Part shown: piece by piece, positions 9,517 to 18,402 of the stretch | How the letters are laid out: each line of letters begins with the position of its first letter | How positions within the stretch are numbered: position 1 is the first letter of the stretch | Assembly (NCBI GenBank): GCA_050012855.1 | Contig: JBEKGJ010000008.1 | Coordinates: 41,565-105,564, forward strand | Direction: 5' to 3' | Origin: JAJXZJ01 sp050012855 | Lineage (GTDB): Bacteria; Verrucomicrobiota; Verrucomicrobiia; Limisphaerales; J093 | Length of the DNA: 64,000 nt | Program-made: the position numbers and the translations under genes | The notes under the pieces: model-generated | Database searches by the model: none | What the model was told of the DNA's origin: nothing | Seen by the model: the letters and a program-made list of their open reading frames with translations, nothing else

Positions 9517-10218
9517 TTACAGCGAAGCGCGGATGGCCTCGGCGGCGGCGCGCGGGTCGGCGGCGGCACAAATCGGGCGGCCGATCACCAGCCAATCCGC
9601 CCCGGCGGCAATGGCTTCAGGCGGGGTCAGGGTGCGCTTCTGATCATCGGCGGTGGCGCTGGCCGGACGGATGCCCGGCGTCACGAGCTGGACCTCGCGC
9701 GGCAGACACTGCCGCAGGAGGCTGAGCTCGCGCGGCGAGCACACGAGGCCGCGCAACCCGGCCTTGACGGCCAGGCGGGCCAGGCGCTCGACCTGCGCGG
9801 CCGTACCGACATTGATGCCGATCTCCGCCAGCGCCACATCGTCCAGACTCGTCAGCACGGTGACCCCGAGGACAAGCGGCGGCATGCGACCCAACCGGCC
9901 CGCCTCGGCCCGCGCCGCCTGCTCCGCGGCCACCAGCATGGCGGTGCCGCCGCTCGCATGGACGGTCAGCATCTGCACGTCGAGCCGCACCGCCGCCTCG
10001 ACGGCCCGCGCCACCGTGTTTGGGATGTCGTGAAACTTGAGGTCAAGAAACACCGGCGCGCCCGTGCCGCGGAGCCGCCGAACAATGTCGGGTCCCGCCG
10101 CGGTGAAGAGTTCCTTGCCGATCTTGAAGGCGCCGACGGCCGGCGCGAGCTGGGTCGCCAGTTCGACGGCGCGATCCGGCGTCGGCACATCCAACGCCAC
10201 AATGATTGGATTCCGCAT
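9517..10218 (-). CDS. pyrF: Orotidine-5'-phosphate decarboxylase
   Basis: The 233-residue enzyme converts OMP to UMP, the last step of de novo pyrimidine synthesis. The start at MRNPIIVALDVP fits the family; an in-frame extension to 10257 adds residues without homology. The signature FLDLKFHDIPNT carries the catalytic DxKxxD triad. The phosphate-binding end, VTPGIRPA and later ADWLVIGRPI, is intact. It stands as a single gene between the DUF4912 gene and the helicase gene. Confidence 0.95.
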   Translation of the reverse strand: MRNPIIVALDVPTPDRAVELATQLAPAVGAFKIGKELFTAAGPDIVRRLRGTGAPVFLDLKFHDIPNTVARAVEAAVRLDVQMLTVHASGGTAMLVAAEQAARAEAGRLGRMPPLVLGVTVLTSLDDVALAEIGINVGTAAQVERLARLAVKAGLRGLVCSPRELSLLRQCLPREVQLVTPGIRPASATADDQKRTLTPPEAIAAGADWLVIGRPICAAADPRAAAEAIRASL

Positions 10219-10488
10219 GGGGAAAGCGTAGCCCGACTTTCGATCCTGGGAAGGCATTTTGACTGTACTGCGTCAGTGACGGCGGGATTGGATCGGTTCA
10301 CGATGAACTGAACAGGAGATCGTAAGGATGGCGCGTTGGGTTGACCGCGAGTGCATCGAGGGCTCGGGTGAACGCCGTCAACCCGTTGTCGGTTCGCTTG
10401 CGGAGTGTGTGGCAGGGCAATCCCCGCCGTCACTGGCGCATTAACCAAGCGCCCGGCACACAGCGGTTGGCGGCCGGAAGCGCGGCGT

Positions 10489-12636
10489 TCATTGCCACAC
10501 CGCCGGCGTCTGGAGACTCCATTCGTCGAGCAGTTCGCGCGGCAGTTCCCGCAAGAAGCGCGAGGGCTGTTGAAACACGTCGCCGCCCGACGCGCCCGTG
10601 GTCCGGACCAGCGGAAAACTCAGGTACAGCTCGTTTTTCGCCCGGGTGATGGCGACGTAAAACAACCGCCGTTCCTCCTCCTCGCCTTCCGGCGACGCGG
10701 TGGACCGCGCCGAGGGAAACAGCCCGTCGCAGAGCATGATCACGAACACCACGCCAAATTCCAGCCCCTTGGCCTGGTGAATCGTCGAGAGCCGCAGCCG
10801 TTCGTCGTCGCGCGCGGCGGCGGCGGCGTCCGCCTCGGCCTCGATGTTGGTGAGGAGCGCGAGCTGGGCGAGAAAATCCTCAAGGCCGGCAAACTGCCGG
10901 GCAAACGCCGCAAGCTGCCCGACGTCCTCCAGCCGCGCGGCGTAGTTTGCGAACGTCCGCTGGAGGTACTCCTCGTAAACGGCCTCGACGACCAGTTCGA
11001 TCATGCGGGCCGGGTTGCCGCGTGCGGCGGGGGCTTCGAGCTGGGCCACCGTGGCGATGAATTGCGCCCAGGCCACGGCGGCCTTCTTCGGCACCGCATC
11101 GGCCACCGCCTGCAGCGCCGTGGCGACGGGAGCCGGGCTGAGGGTTGAGGGTTGAGGGCTGAGGGTTGAGCGGGCCGGGGCAGTCCCGGCGTCCTTGGTG
11201 TCGGATTCGGGCAGCGGACCCGCTTCGGGCGGCCGATCACTCGTCTCGGCCGCCGGACTTGGCGCGGCGGACCTGGCGGCGACGCCCGCGAAGCGTCCCC
11301 ACAGCTTGTCGGCCCCCTTGGGACCGATCCCCGGCAGCATCCGCGCCAGGCGTTTGAAGGCGAGTTCGTCGCGCGGGTTGGCCGCGATCCGCAGATAGGC
11401 GGCGATATCCTTGACGTGCGCCTGCTCGAAGAACCGGATGCCGCTGGTGATGCTGAACGGGATGTTGCGCCGGGTCAGTTCGAGCTGCAGTTCCAGCGCA
11501 TGGAAATGCGACCGGTAAAGGACGGCCATGTCTGCGAGACGCAGGCCTTCCTCGCGGAGTTCCAGCGCCCGCTGGGCAACGAAGGCGGCCTGTGCGCCGG
11601 CGTCGGGGCACACTACCAGCACCGGCTTGGGACCGGTCGCCCGCATCGGCACGAGTTGCTTCGGATGCTGCTTGAGATTCGGCGCGATCGCGGCATTCGC
11701 CAGGGTGAGGATTTCCGGGGTGCTGCGGTAGTTGGTTTCGATCTTATAGACCTTCGCCCCGGGGTGGCGGTCGGCGAAGCGCAGGATGTTGAGGAAGTTC
11801 GCGCCGCGCCACGAATAGATGCTCTGCGAATCATCCCCCACCGCCATGACGTTGTGGTGCCTGGCCGCCAGCAGATCAATCAGGTCGCTCTGAAGCTGGT
11901 TGGTGTCCTGGTATTCGTCCACCAGGATGAACTGGAACCGGCGCTGGTAATGCTCGCCCACGTCGTCATGTTCGCGCAAAAGCCGCAGCCAGAGCACCAG
12001 CAGATCGTCGAAATCCACGACGCCGCCGGCCCGCTTGCGGTCGGTATAGCGCTGCTGCAATTCCGTGATCTGTCCGGCAAGCTGGAGAAAGTACGGGAAC
12101 TGCCGCTCGAGCACCTGCGGCACGCTCCGGTCGGTGTTCACCGCCAGCGAGTAAATCTCGCCCAGCACGTCCGCCTTGGGGAAACGGGTCGCCTTCACGT
12201 CAATCTCCGCCTCACCCAGGCAGGCGTTGAGCAGTTCCCCGGCATCGGCGCGGTCGAGGATGGTGAAATCGCGGCGGTAGCCCAGCAGCTCGGCGTGGCG
12301 GCGGAGGAAGCGATGGCCGATGGCGTGGAATGTGCCGCCCCACAGGGCCTCGAACGGCTGCCCCAGGAGGCTGGCGACGCGACCCATCATTTCCTTCGCC
12401 GCCTTGTTGGTGAAGGTCAACAGGAGGATGGCCTCCGGCGGAATGCCCTGTTCGATGAGCCAGGCGACGCGGTAAGTCAGCGTGCGGGTCTTGCCCGCGC
12501 CGGCGCCGGCAAGCACGAGTGCGGGGCCGGGCAGCGCCGTGACCGCCGCGAGCTGCTGGGGATTCAATTCGCGGGCGTAGTCAATCTGCAACTCGACTGG
12601 CGGCCGGAACGGCTGCAGCACATAATCACGCGCCAT
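10489..12636 (-). CDS. UvrD/Rep/PcrA-type superfamily 1 DNA helicase
   Basis: The 715-residue ATP-dependent 3'-5' helicase shows motif I (AGAGAGKTRTLTYRVAWL), motif II (ILVDEYQDTNQLQ), motif III (GDDSQSIYSWRGA), motif IV (ETNYRSTPEIL), motif V (STIHQAKGLEF) and motif VI (RLFYVAITRAKNELYLSFP). The protein is close to the usual length. An unusual Ala/Pro/Ser-rich insert of about 50 residues lies between the 1B/2B parts (bases 11100-11260). Part of it (STLSPQPSTLSPAP) is encoded by a tandem 7-bp repeat. The family acts in repair and replication restart. Paralog identity (uvrD, pcrA or rep) is not resolved. Confidence 0.92.
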   Translation of the reverse strand: MARDYVLQPFRPPVELQIDYARELNPQQLAAVTALPGPALVLAGAGAGKTRTLTYRVAWLIEQGIPPEAILLLTFTNKAAKEMMGRVASLLGQPFEALWGGTFHAIGHRFLRRHAELLGYRRDFTILDRADAGELLNACLGEAEIDVKATRFPKADVLGEIYSLAVNTDRSVPQVLERQFPYFLQLAGQITELQQRYTDRKRAGGVVDFDDLLVLWLRLLREHDDVGEHYQRRFQFILVDEYQDTNQLQSDLIDLLAARHHNVMAVGDDSQSIYSWRGANFLNILRFADRHPGAKVYKIETNYRSTPEILTLANAAIAPNLKQHPKQLVPMRATGPKPVLVVCPDAGAQAAFVAQRALELREEGLRLADMAVLYRSHFHALELQLELTRRNIPFSITSGIRFFEQAHVKDIAAYLRIAANPRDELAFKRLARMLPGIGPKGADKLWGRFAGVAARSAAPSPAAETSDRPPEAGPLPESDTKDAGTAPARSTLSPQPSTLSPAPVATALQAVADAVPKKAAVAWAQFIATVAQLEAPAARGNPARMIELVVEAVYEEYLQRTFANYAARLEDVGQLAAFARQFAGLEDFLAQLALLTNIEAEADAAAAARDDERLRLSTIHQAKGLEFGVVFVIMLCDGLFPSARSTASPEGEEEERRLFYVAITRAKNELYLSFPLVRTTGASGGDVFQQPSRFLRELPRELLDEWSLQTPAVWQ
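11138..11170. repeat. Short GGGTTGA-type tandem repeat inside the helicase gene
   Basis: Units of 7 bases (agggttg / agggctg variants) are repeated nearly five times on the + strand. On the minus strand the helicase reads through them in frame as Ser-Thr-Leu-Ser-Pro repeats. The repeat adds a flexible linker without breaking the frame. Confidence 0.75.
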
Positions 12637-12771
12637 GGTCCCAATTCAACCGGCAAAGATGGCGACGCGGAAGGAAAAACGCGCCGTGACACGCGCGGCT
12701 TAAGCCGGCACCCTGACCGCCGCCGTCCAAAACGTCGTCCAAGGGACGGTCGAACCGGAATCGCCGCCAAG

Positions 12772-14094
12772 ATGAAACCGATCAAACGCCGTTCGTTCCT
12801 CCGCCGCACGGGCGCCGCCGCGTTGTTGCTGGCCGTGCCCGCCGCCGCCCGCCGGACCGCCGCCGCCGGGGACGACGCGGATGAAGACCTGCTGGCCCAG
12901 GCACGGGAGGGCATCGCGCGCCACCGTCAGGCGCCCGCCACGATCACGGTCCGCGACCACCGCGGCCGGCCGGTTCACGGGGCGACCGTGCGGGTCGAAC
13001 AGCTCCGCCACGATTTTCTGTTTGGCTGCAATTGCTTCAACTTCGCCCACCTCCCGACGCCCGAGCTTGAGGAGGCTTACCGGGCACGATTCGCGGCGCT
13101 GCTGAACTACGCCACGCTCGGCTTCTACTGGCCGATGTACGAACCGCAGCGCGGCGTGCCGCTTTACAATTATACGGACCAGGTCCTCGCCTGGACCCGC
13201 GGGCAGGGCATCGCCTGCAAGGGCCACCCCCTGGTCTGGGATTTCGCCGACCCGAAGTGGCTGCCGCGCGAGTTCGCGGAAATCCGCGCGCTCTCCCACG
13301 GCCGTGTCCACGACTGCATCGCGCGCTTCAAGGGTCGGATCAACTATTGGGACGTGGTGAACGAGCCGACCGCGCTGGGGCGCTTTGGCACCCGGCTGGG
13401 CGAATGGGCGCAGTCGTTGGGCGCCGTGCCTTACGTGAAGGAACATTTGCGCGTCGCCCGCGACACCGCGCCCGACGCGACCTTCCTCGTCAACGATTAC
13501 CGCACCGATCCGCCCTATTTCGAGATCCTCAACGCGCTCCGCGAAGACGGTCGCCTCATCTTCGACACGATCGGCATTCAAAGCCACATGCACGCCGGCA
13601 CCTGGTCGCTGACTGAAACCTTTAAGATTTGCGATCGTCACGCCCGGCTCGGTCTGCCCGTCCACTTCACGGAGACCACGATCGTCAGCACGCTCCAGCC
13701 AAGCGGTGAGAAGAACTGGCATCCGACCAGCCCGGAAGGTGAGGCGCGGCAGGCGGATTACGTCCCAAAATTCTACACGATGCTGTTCGGCCACCCCGCC
13801 GTGGAGGCCGTCACCTGGTGGGATTTCTCGGATCGCAACGCGTGGATGGGGGCGCCCGCCGGCCTCGTCCGCGCCGACATGTCGCCCAAGCCGGTCTATG
13901 AACGGCTGCACGCGCTGATCAAAGGAGAATGGTGGACCAACACCTCCGGACGCACACAGGCGAACGGCGAGTTCCGGCTGCGCACCTTTCACGGGGAGCA
14001 TCGGATCACGGTCGAAGCCCCGGACGGTCGGACGGTTTCGCAGGCGGTACGCTGGTCGCGGGGCGCGGAACATCGGACGTTCGTGATCGTGTGA
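12772..14094 (+). CDS. GH10 endo-1,4-beta-xylanase, Tat-exported
   Basis: The 440-residue protein starts with a twin-arginine signal (KRRSFLRRTGAAALLLAVPAAA) and is probably exported folded. A short beta-rich domain (residues 55-85, TITVRDHRGRPVHGATV) precedes the GH10 barrel. Within the barrel are KGHPLVWDF, the acid/base motif YWDVVNEPT (Glu198) and the nucleophile motif VHFTETTIVS (Glu301), with a late WWDFSD strand. It should cleave xylan. The frame is open far upstream (to 11416) only as antisense of the helicase; the Met chosen begins the signal peptide. A heparinase-like gene follows after 119 bp. Confidence 0.93.
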   Translation: MKPIKRRSFLRRTGAAALLLAVPAAARRTAAAGDDADEDLLAQAREGIARHRQAPATITVRDHRGRPVHGATVRVEQLRHDFLFGCNCFNFAHLPTPELEEAYRARFAALLNYATLGFYWPMYEPQRGVPLYNYTDQVLAWTRGQGIACKGHPLVWDFADPKWLPREFAEIRALSHGRVHDCIARFKGRINYWDVVNEPTALGRFGTRLGEWAQSLGAVPYVKEHLRVARDTAPDATFLVNDYRTDPPYFEILNALREDGRLIFDTIGIQSHMHAGTWSLTETFKICDRHARLGLPVHFTETTIVSTLQPSGEKNWHPTSPEGEARQADYVPKFYTMLFGHPAVEAVTWWDFSDRNAWMGAPAGLVRADMSPKPVYERLHALIKGEWWTNTSGRTQANGEFRLRTFHGEHRITVEAPDGRTVSQAVRWSRGAEHRTFVIV

Positions 14095-14213
14095 AGGGAA
14101 GCGGGGGCGCCCACCGACGACGCTGCCCAGCGGACTTTGTCGTCTCAACCTGGCGAGCTGACCTTGGCGGAATTTGGTTGAACAGCGAGCGCTGTCGCGG
14201 CGTCATTTCTGTC

Positions 14214-16112
14214 ATGACCAGCCCATTCCGCCACCGGCTCGCGCCCGTCTCGGTCACGCTCTTCCTTGTTGCTTCCACCGTCGTTGCCGCCGAGATGACG
14301 ACCGAGATTCCGATCCCGGCGGCGGCGGCGATCCTCGCGAAACTGCGGCCGGGCCACCCGCGGCTGCTGGCAACGGCCGACGATTTTGCACAACTCAAGG
14401 AGCGCGTGAAAGACGACGCCACGTTGAAGCGATGGCACGCCAAACTCGTCGCCCGCGCCGATCACATCCTGCGCGAGCCGCCTTCCAAGTACGCAATCCC
14501 CGACGGCCTGCGGTTGCTGGACACCAGCCGTCGCGTGGTGGATCGCGTCTATACGCTGGCGCTGCTCTACCGGCTCGACGGCGACCGCCGTTACGCCGAC
14601 CGCGCGTGGCTCGAGCTGGAGGCTGCGGCGAACTTCAAAGACTGGAACCCGCGCCACTTCCTCGACACGGCCGAGATGACGCACGGCTTCGCGATCGGTT
14701 ATGACTGGCTTTACGACGTGTGGAGCGACGACCAACGCGTCACCCTGCGCCGGGCAATGGTCGAGAAGGGCCTGCGTCCGGGCGTGGAAAGCTATCGCAG
14801 CCATCCATCCTACGGCTGGTGGACCACCGCGAAACACAACTGGAACCAGGTCTGCAATGGCGGCCTCGGCATGGGCGCGCTGGCACTCGCCGACGTGGAA
14901 CCGGAACTGGCCGGCGAGTTTCTCCACGCCGCGCTCGGATCGCTTCAACTCCCGATGCGCGAGTTCGCCCCCGACGGCGCGTGGGCCGAAGGTCCGGGCT
15001 ATTGGGATTACGCGACCGAATACAACGTCGTTTTCCTCGCTGCGCTCCAGAGCGCGCTGGGCACGGACTTCGGGCTGTCGGATCTGCCCGGTTTCGATCA
15101 TACCGGCCAGTTCCCGCTCTTCCTGACCGGCCCCACCGGCCGCACGTTCAACTACGCCGACGGCGACGACGATCCCATCCGCGCGCCGCAAATGTTCTGG
15201 CTGGCGCGGCGCTTTCACCTGGCCGGTTTCGCCCGTTACGAACTCGCCGCCGCCTCGCCGCATCCGCTCGACCTGCTCTGGTTCGATCCGCGTTCCCCCG
15301 GCACGAACACGGCGTCGGCGCAGCTCAATGCCCTCTTTCGCGGCGCGAATGTCGCGACGCTGCGCAGCGCGTGGGACGATCCCAACGCCGTGTTTGTCGG
15401 TTTCAAGGGCGGTGACAACCAGGCCAACCACAGCCATCTCGATCTCGGGACGTTCGTGCTCGACGCGCTGGGCGTTCGCTGGGCCGTGGACCTCGGCGCC
15501 GACGATTACAATCTGCCGGGCTATTTCGGCGGGGAGCGCTGGACCTACTACCGCTTGCGCGCTGAAGGCCACAACACGCTCGTAATCAATCCCGGTGCGG
15601 GTCCGGACCAGGATCCGAAAGCGGCGGCGAAAATCGGGCGCTACGATGGCAAGAACGCGGATCACGCGTTTGCCGTTGCCGACCTCTCGGCCGCCTATGC
15701 CGGCTCCGCGCAACGCGTGAACCGTGGCGTTGCGCTGCTCGATCGCGGCCAGGTGTTGGTGCAGGATGAGCTCGAAGCGAAGCAGCCAGCGGAAGTCTGG
15801 TGGTTCTTCCACACGCCGGCGGAAATCACGCTCAGTGACGACGGCACGACCGCCATGCTCACGCAAAAAGGTCAGCGGTTGGTCGCCCGCCTGCTTGCGC
15901 CCGCGAAGGCCCGCTTCACGGTGATGGACGCGCAATCGCTGCCAACGTCGCCACACCCGGAAAAGCAGGCGGCCAACGCCAGCATCAAGAAGCTGGCGAT
16001 CCACCTCGGCGGTGTCGCGGATTTGCGCCTGGCGGTTTTGCTGACGCCGGTCAAACCGGGCGACAATGCGCCGTTGAAGGCGCCCAAGTTGACTCCGCTC
16101 CGCGACTGGTGA
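14214..16112 (+). CDS. Heparinase II/III family polysaccharide lyase-like protein
   Basis: The 632-residue product begins with a signal peptide (MTSPFRHRLAPVSVTLFLVA, cut near VVAAEM). The N-terminal half is an (alpha/alpha) toroid typical of heparinase II/III and alginate lyase-like proteins: HPRLLATADDFAQLKE, AIGYDWLYDVW and the KHNWNQVCNGGLGMGALAL segment, whose Asn and neighbouring residues match the active-site region. The C-terminal half has the heparinase_II_III motif GDNQANHSHLDLGTFVLDALGVRW (His and Asp) and then beta-sandwich strands. Substrate is unknown, probably a uronic-acid polysaccharide. It lies just after the xylanase gene. Confidence 0.88.
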   Translation: MTSPFRHRLAPVSVTLFLVASTVVAAEMTTEIPIPAAAAILAKLRPGHPRLLATADDFAQLKERVKDDATLKRWHAKLVARADHILREPPSKYAIPDGLRLLDTSRRVVDRVYTLALLYRLDGDRRYADRAWLELEAAANFKDWNPRHFLDTAEMTHGFAIGYDWLYDVWSDDQRVTLRRAMVEKGLRPGVESYRSHPSYGWWTTAKHNWNQVCNGGLGMGALALADVEPELAGEFLHAALGSLQLPMREFAPDGAWAEGPGYWDYATEYNVVFLAALQSALGTDFGLSDLPGFDHTGQFPLFLTGPTGRTFNYADGDDDPIRAPQMFWLARRFHLAGFARYELAAASPHPLDLLWFDPRSPGTNTASAQLNALFRGANVATLRSAWDDPNAVFVGFKGGDNQANHSHLDLGTFVLDALGVRWAVDLGADDYNLPGYFGGERWTYYRLRAEGHNTLVINPGAGPDQDPKAAAKIGRYDGKNADHAFAVADLSAAYAGSAQRVNRGVALLDRGQVLVQDELEAKQPAEVWWFFHTPAEITLSDDGTTAMLTQKGQRLVARLLAPAKARFTVMDAQSLPTSPHPEKQAANASIKKLAIHLGGVADLRLAVLLTPVKPGDNAPLKAPKLTPLRDW

Positions 16113-16510
16113 TGGCGTTGCGGCAGCGCTGGGCTGCTGCCTGGCCCAAATAGGGGGACACGCCGCAGCGCGTCCCTGATTCGACATACGGTGGGTCGCG
16201 GACCGCCGGGCCGCGATTGGGAAATGGGAGCGCGCCCGTCTCGGGTGCAGCCGACGGCGTCCTCGCCGTCGGCATCCCACTTTGCGACCACTCCCGCGCT
16301 GAAGGAGCGTACGACCTCATCCGACGGTCCTGCTGTTCGCCGTGGGGGCGCGGCGAACCGCAGGCGGGGCGCCCAATGCCGCTAGGGTTCCTCGCGGAAG
16401 CCGACCAGCCGGAGTTTGGCGGTGGTGCAAAACGACCTTGCCGCCCGCGAAAACGATGTTGACTTGGCCGCTGAAGCAGGCACAGTGGCCGTCTTTGATT
16501 TGCAGAAAGA
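16113..16510. other. Intergenic region upstream of rplM with REP-like hairpin
   Basis: No gene is supported in this 398-bp gap. It contains a perfect 10-bp inverted repeat with a 4-base loop at 16250-16273. A TTGACT hexamer at 16459 is a possible -35 element for rplM, but no good -10 follows at the usual spacing. Confidence 0.5.
16250..16273. repeat. Perfect 10-bp inverted repeat (REP-like hairpin)
   Basis: GCCGACGGCG, the loop TCCT and the exact complement CGCCGTCGGC form a hairpin with no mismatch. No T-tract follows, so it is not a standard intrinsic terminator. Its GC-rich palindromic form resembles dispersed extragenic repeats, but a single copy in this window does not prove a family. 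Confidence 0.6.
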
Positions 16511-16945
16511 ATGAAAACGTATCTGCCGAAAGTGGATTTGAATGCCCGCAAATGGCATGTGGTTGATGCCGACGGGAAGGTGCTCGGCCGCCTGGCGGTC
16601 GAGGTCGCCAATGTCCTGCGCGGTAAAGACAAGCCCGTCTATACGCCGCATATTGACGCGGGCGATTTCGTCGTTGTCATCAACGCCGAGAAGGTCGTCC
16701 TGACCGGCAAAAAGGAGACGGACAAACAATACATGAGCTACTCCGGCTGGAAGGGCGGCGAGAAATACCGGTCGGTGGCGCAGGTCCGCGCCAAGCAACC
16801 CGAACGCCTGATCATGCACGCCGTCAAGGGCATGATCCCGAAAAACCGTCTGGGCGACCGGCTGTTGACCAAGCTCAAGGTTTACCGCGGCAGTGCGCAT
16901 CCGCACTCGGCCCAGCAACCGGCTCCGTTGACCCTCTCCAATTAG
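16511..16945 (+). CDS. rplM: 50S ribosomal protein L13
   Basis: The 144-residue protein carries the L13 start (MKTYLPKVDLNARKWHVVDA), the signature VLTGKKETDKQYMSYSG and the AVKGMIPKNRLGDRLLTKLKVY end. Length is normal. It is followed after 20 bp by rpsI, the standard L13-S9 pair. Confidence 0.97.
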   Translation: MKTYLPKVDLNARKWHVVDADGKVLGRLAVEVANVLRGKDKPVYTPHIDAGDFVVVINAEKVVLTGKKETDKQYMSYSGWKGGEKYRSVAQVRAKQPERLIMHAVKGMIPKNRLGDRLLTKLKVYRGSAHPHSAQQPAPLTLSN

Positions 16946-16965
16946 TTCGCCTCCTCTTTGCTTTT

Positions 16966-17361
16966 ATGGCCCAAGTCACTGAATTCCTCGGCACCGGCCG
17001 CCGGAAAACCGCCGTTGCCCGCGTTCGCCTTGCGCCCGGTTCGGGCAAAATCACCGTCAACGGCCGCACCTTCGAGAATTACTTCCCCACCGAAGTCCAG
17101 CGCGCCGTCGTTTCCCAGCCGCTGACCCTCACCGAAACCGCGGCCAAGTTCGACGTCCGCGTCAACGTCGCCGGCGGCGGTCCCGACGGCCAGGCCGGTG
17201 CGGTGCGGCACGGCATTTCCCGCGCGCTGCTCAAGGCGGATGCCAACCTGCGGCCGGCGCTCAAGGCCGAGGGGTTGCTCACCCGCGACCCGCGCGAGCG
17301 CGAGCGCAAGAAATACGGCCAGCCCGGCGCCCGCAAGCGCTTCCAGTTCAGCAAGCGCTAG
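16966..17361 (+). CDS. rpsI: 30S ribosomal protein S9
   Basis: The 131-residue protein has the S9 hallmarks: GTGRRKTAVARVRL at the start, GGGPDGQAGAVRHGISRALL in the middle and the basic tail ending RKRFQFSKR, whose last Arg sits in the ribosomal P site in characterised ribosomes. It follows rplM and is followed by an intrinsic terminator. Confidence 0.97.
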   Translation: MAQVTEFLGTGRRKTAVARVRLAPGSGKITVNGRTFENYFPTEVQRAVVSQPLTLTETAAKFDVRVNVAGGGPDGQAGAVRHGISRALLKADANLRPALKAEGLLTRDPRERERKKYGQPGARKRFQFSKR

Positions 17362-17382
17362 ACGGCCCTTGCGACTTTCCCA

Positions 17383-17410
17383 CCCTGCGGTCCGCGCCGC
17401 AGGGTTCTTT
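17383..17410 (+). terminator. Intrinsic terminator of rplM-rpsI
   Basis: CCCTGCGG and CCGCAGGG form an 8-bp perfect stem with a 6-base loop, followed at once by TTCTTT. It begins 21 bases after the rpsI stop codon. Confidence 0.85.
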
Positions 17411-17472
17411 GTCGCCCGCCGCCGCCGATTCCAGGCTTGGCAGACCGACTGCATTCGCGCTAAGAACCGGCT

Positions 17473-18402
17473 GTGCCGGAAACCCGCCCCATCTCGCCCG
17501 CCACGCGCTATTGCGCCGTGCTCGGCCACCCGATCCGGCACTCCGCCTCGCCGGCCATGCAGAACGCCGGCCTCGCCGCGCTGGGTCTCGACTGGCGCTA
17601 CCTGGCCTTCGACGTGCCCCCGGCCGACCTGCCGAGCGCCCTCGCCGCCGCCCGCGCCCTCCGCTTCATCGGCCTCAACCTCACCGTCCCCCACAAGCTC
17701 CTGGCCGTGGATCTCGTGGACGCGCTCGACGCTTCCGCACAGACCTGGGGGGCGGTCAACACCGTCCGTTTCGAAGCGCGTAATGATCACGGCGAGTGGC
17801 AGGGACTCGCCGGTTTTGCGGAACCGCCGGCCACCGGAATCCGCACCCACGGTTTCAACACCGATGCCGAGGCCATCACGCGGGCACTGCGCGAGGACCT
17901 CGGGCTCGAGCCGCGTGGCGCGCGCGTGGTCCTGCTCGGCGCCGGCGGGGCCGGCCGCACCGCGGCATTGAAACTGGCCAGCGCCGGCGTCGCCGAGTTG
18001 TTCCTGGTCAACCGCACGACCGACAAAGCCGAAGCGCTGCGCGCCGAAATTCAAAGCCGCTTCCCGGCGGTGCGCGCGGCGGTGGGCTACCCGCCCGGCG
18101 AGGTGGACCTCCTGCTGAACGCCACCTCCCTCGGACTCAAGGCGGACGATCCCTCGCCGCTGGATCCGGCGGTCTTCGCGCTCCGCCAGGCGCGCGCGGT
18201 GTTCGACATGATTTACCGGCCGGCGGCGACGCCGTTGCTGCGGGCGGCGCAGGCGGCCGGTTGCCGGACGGCCAACGGCCTCGGCATGCTGCTCTACCAG
18301 GGCGCCCGGGCGCTGGAAATCTGGACCGGCCGCCCGGCACCCGTGGCCGTCATGCGCCGCGCGCTCGAGGAAAATCTCTACGGCGGAGCGGACCATGTTT
18401 GA
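17473..18402 (+). CDS. aroE: Shikimate dehydrogenase
   Basis: The 309-residue enzyme reduces 3-dehydroshikimate with NADPH in aromatic amino-acid synthesis. It starts at GTG (MPETRPISPATRYCAVLGHP). The substrate-binding motif GHPIRHSASPAMQN, the catalytic Lys in NLTVPHKLLAVD and the NADP loop VVLLGAGGAGRTAAL are all present. It ends 8 bp inside the prepilin peptidase gene, so the two are translationally coupled. A second pathway gene, aroC, lies 1.1 kb downstream on the opposite strand. Confidence 0.95.
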   Translation: MPETRPISPATRYCAVLGHPIRHSASPAMQNAGLAALGLDWRYLAFDVPPADLPSALAAARALRFIGLNLTVPHKLLAVDLVDALDASAQTWGAVNTVRFEARNDHGEWQGLAGFAEPPATGIRTHGFNTDAEAITRALREDLGLEPRGARVVLLGAGGAGRTAALKLASAGVAELFLVNRTTDKAEALRAEIQSRFPAVRAAVGYPPGEVDLLLNATSLGLKADDPSPLDPAVFALRQARAVFDMIYRPAATPLLRAAQAAGCRTANGLGMLLYQGARALEIWTGRPAPVAVMRRALEENLYGGADHV

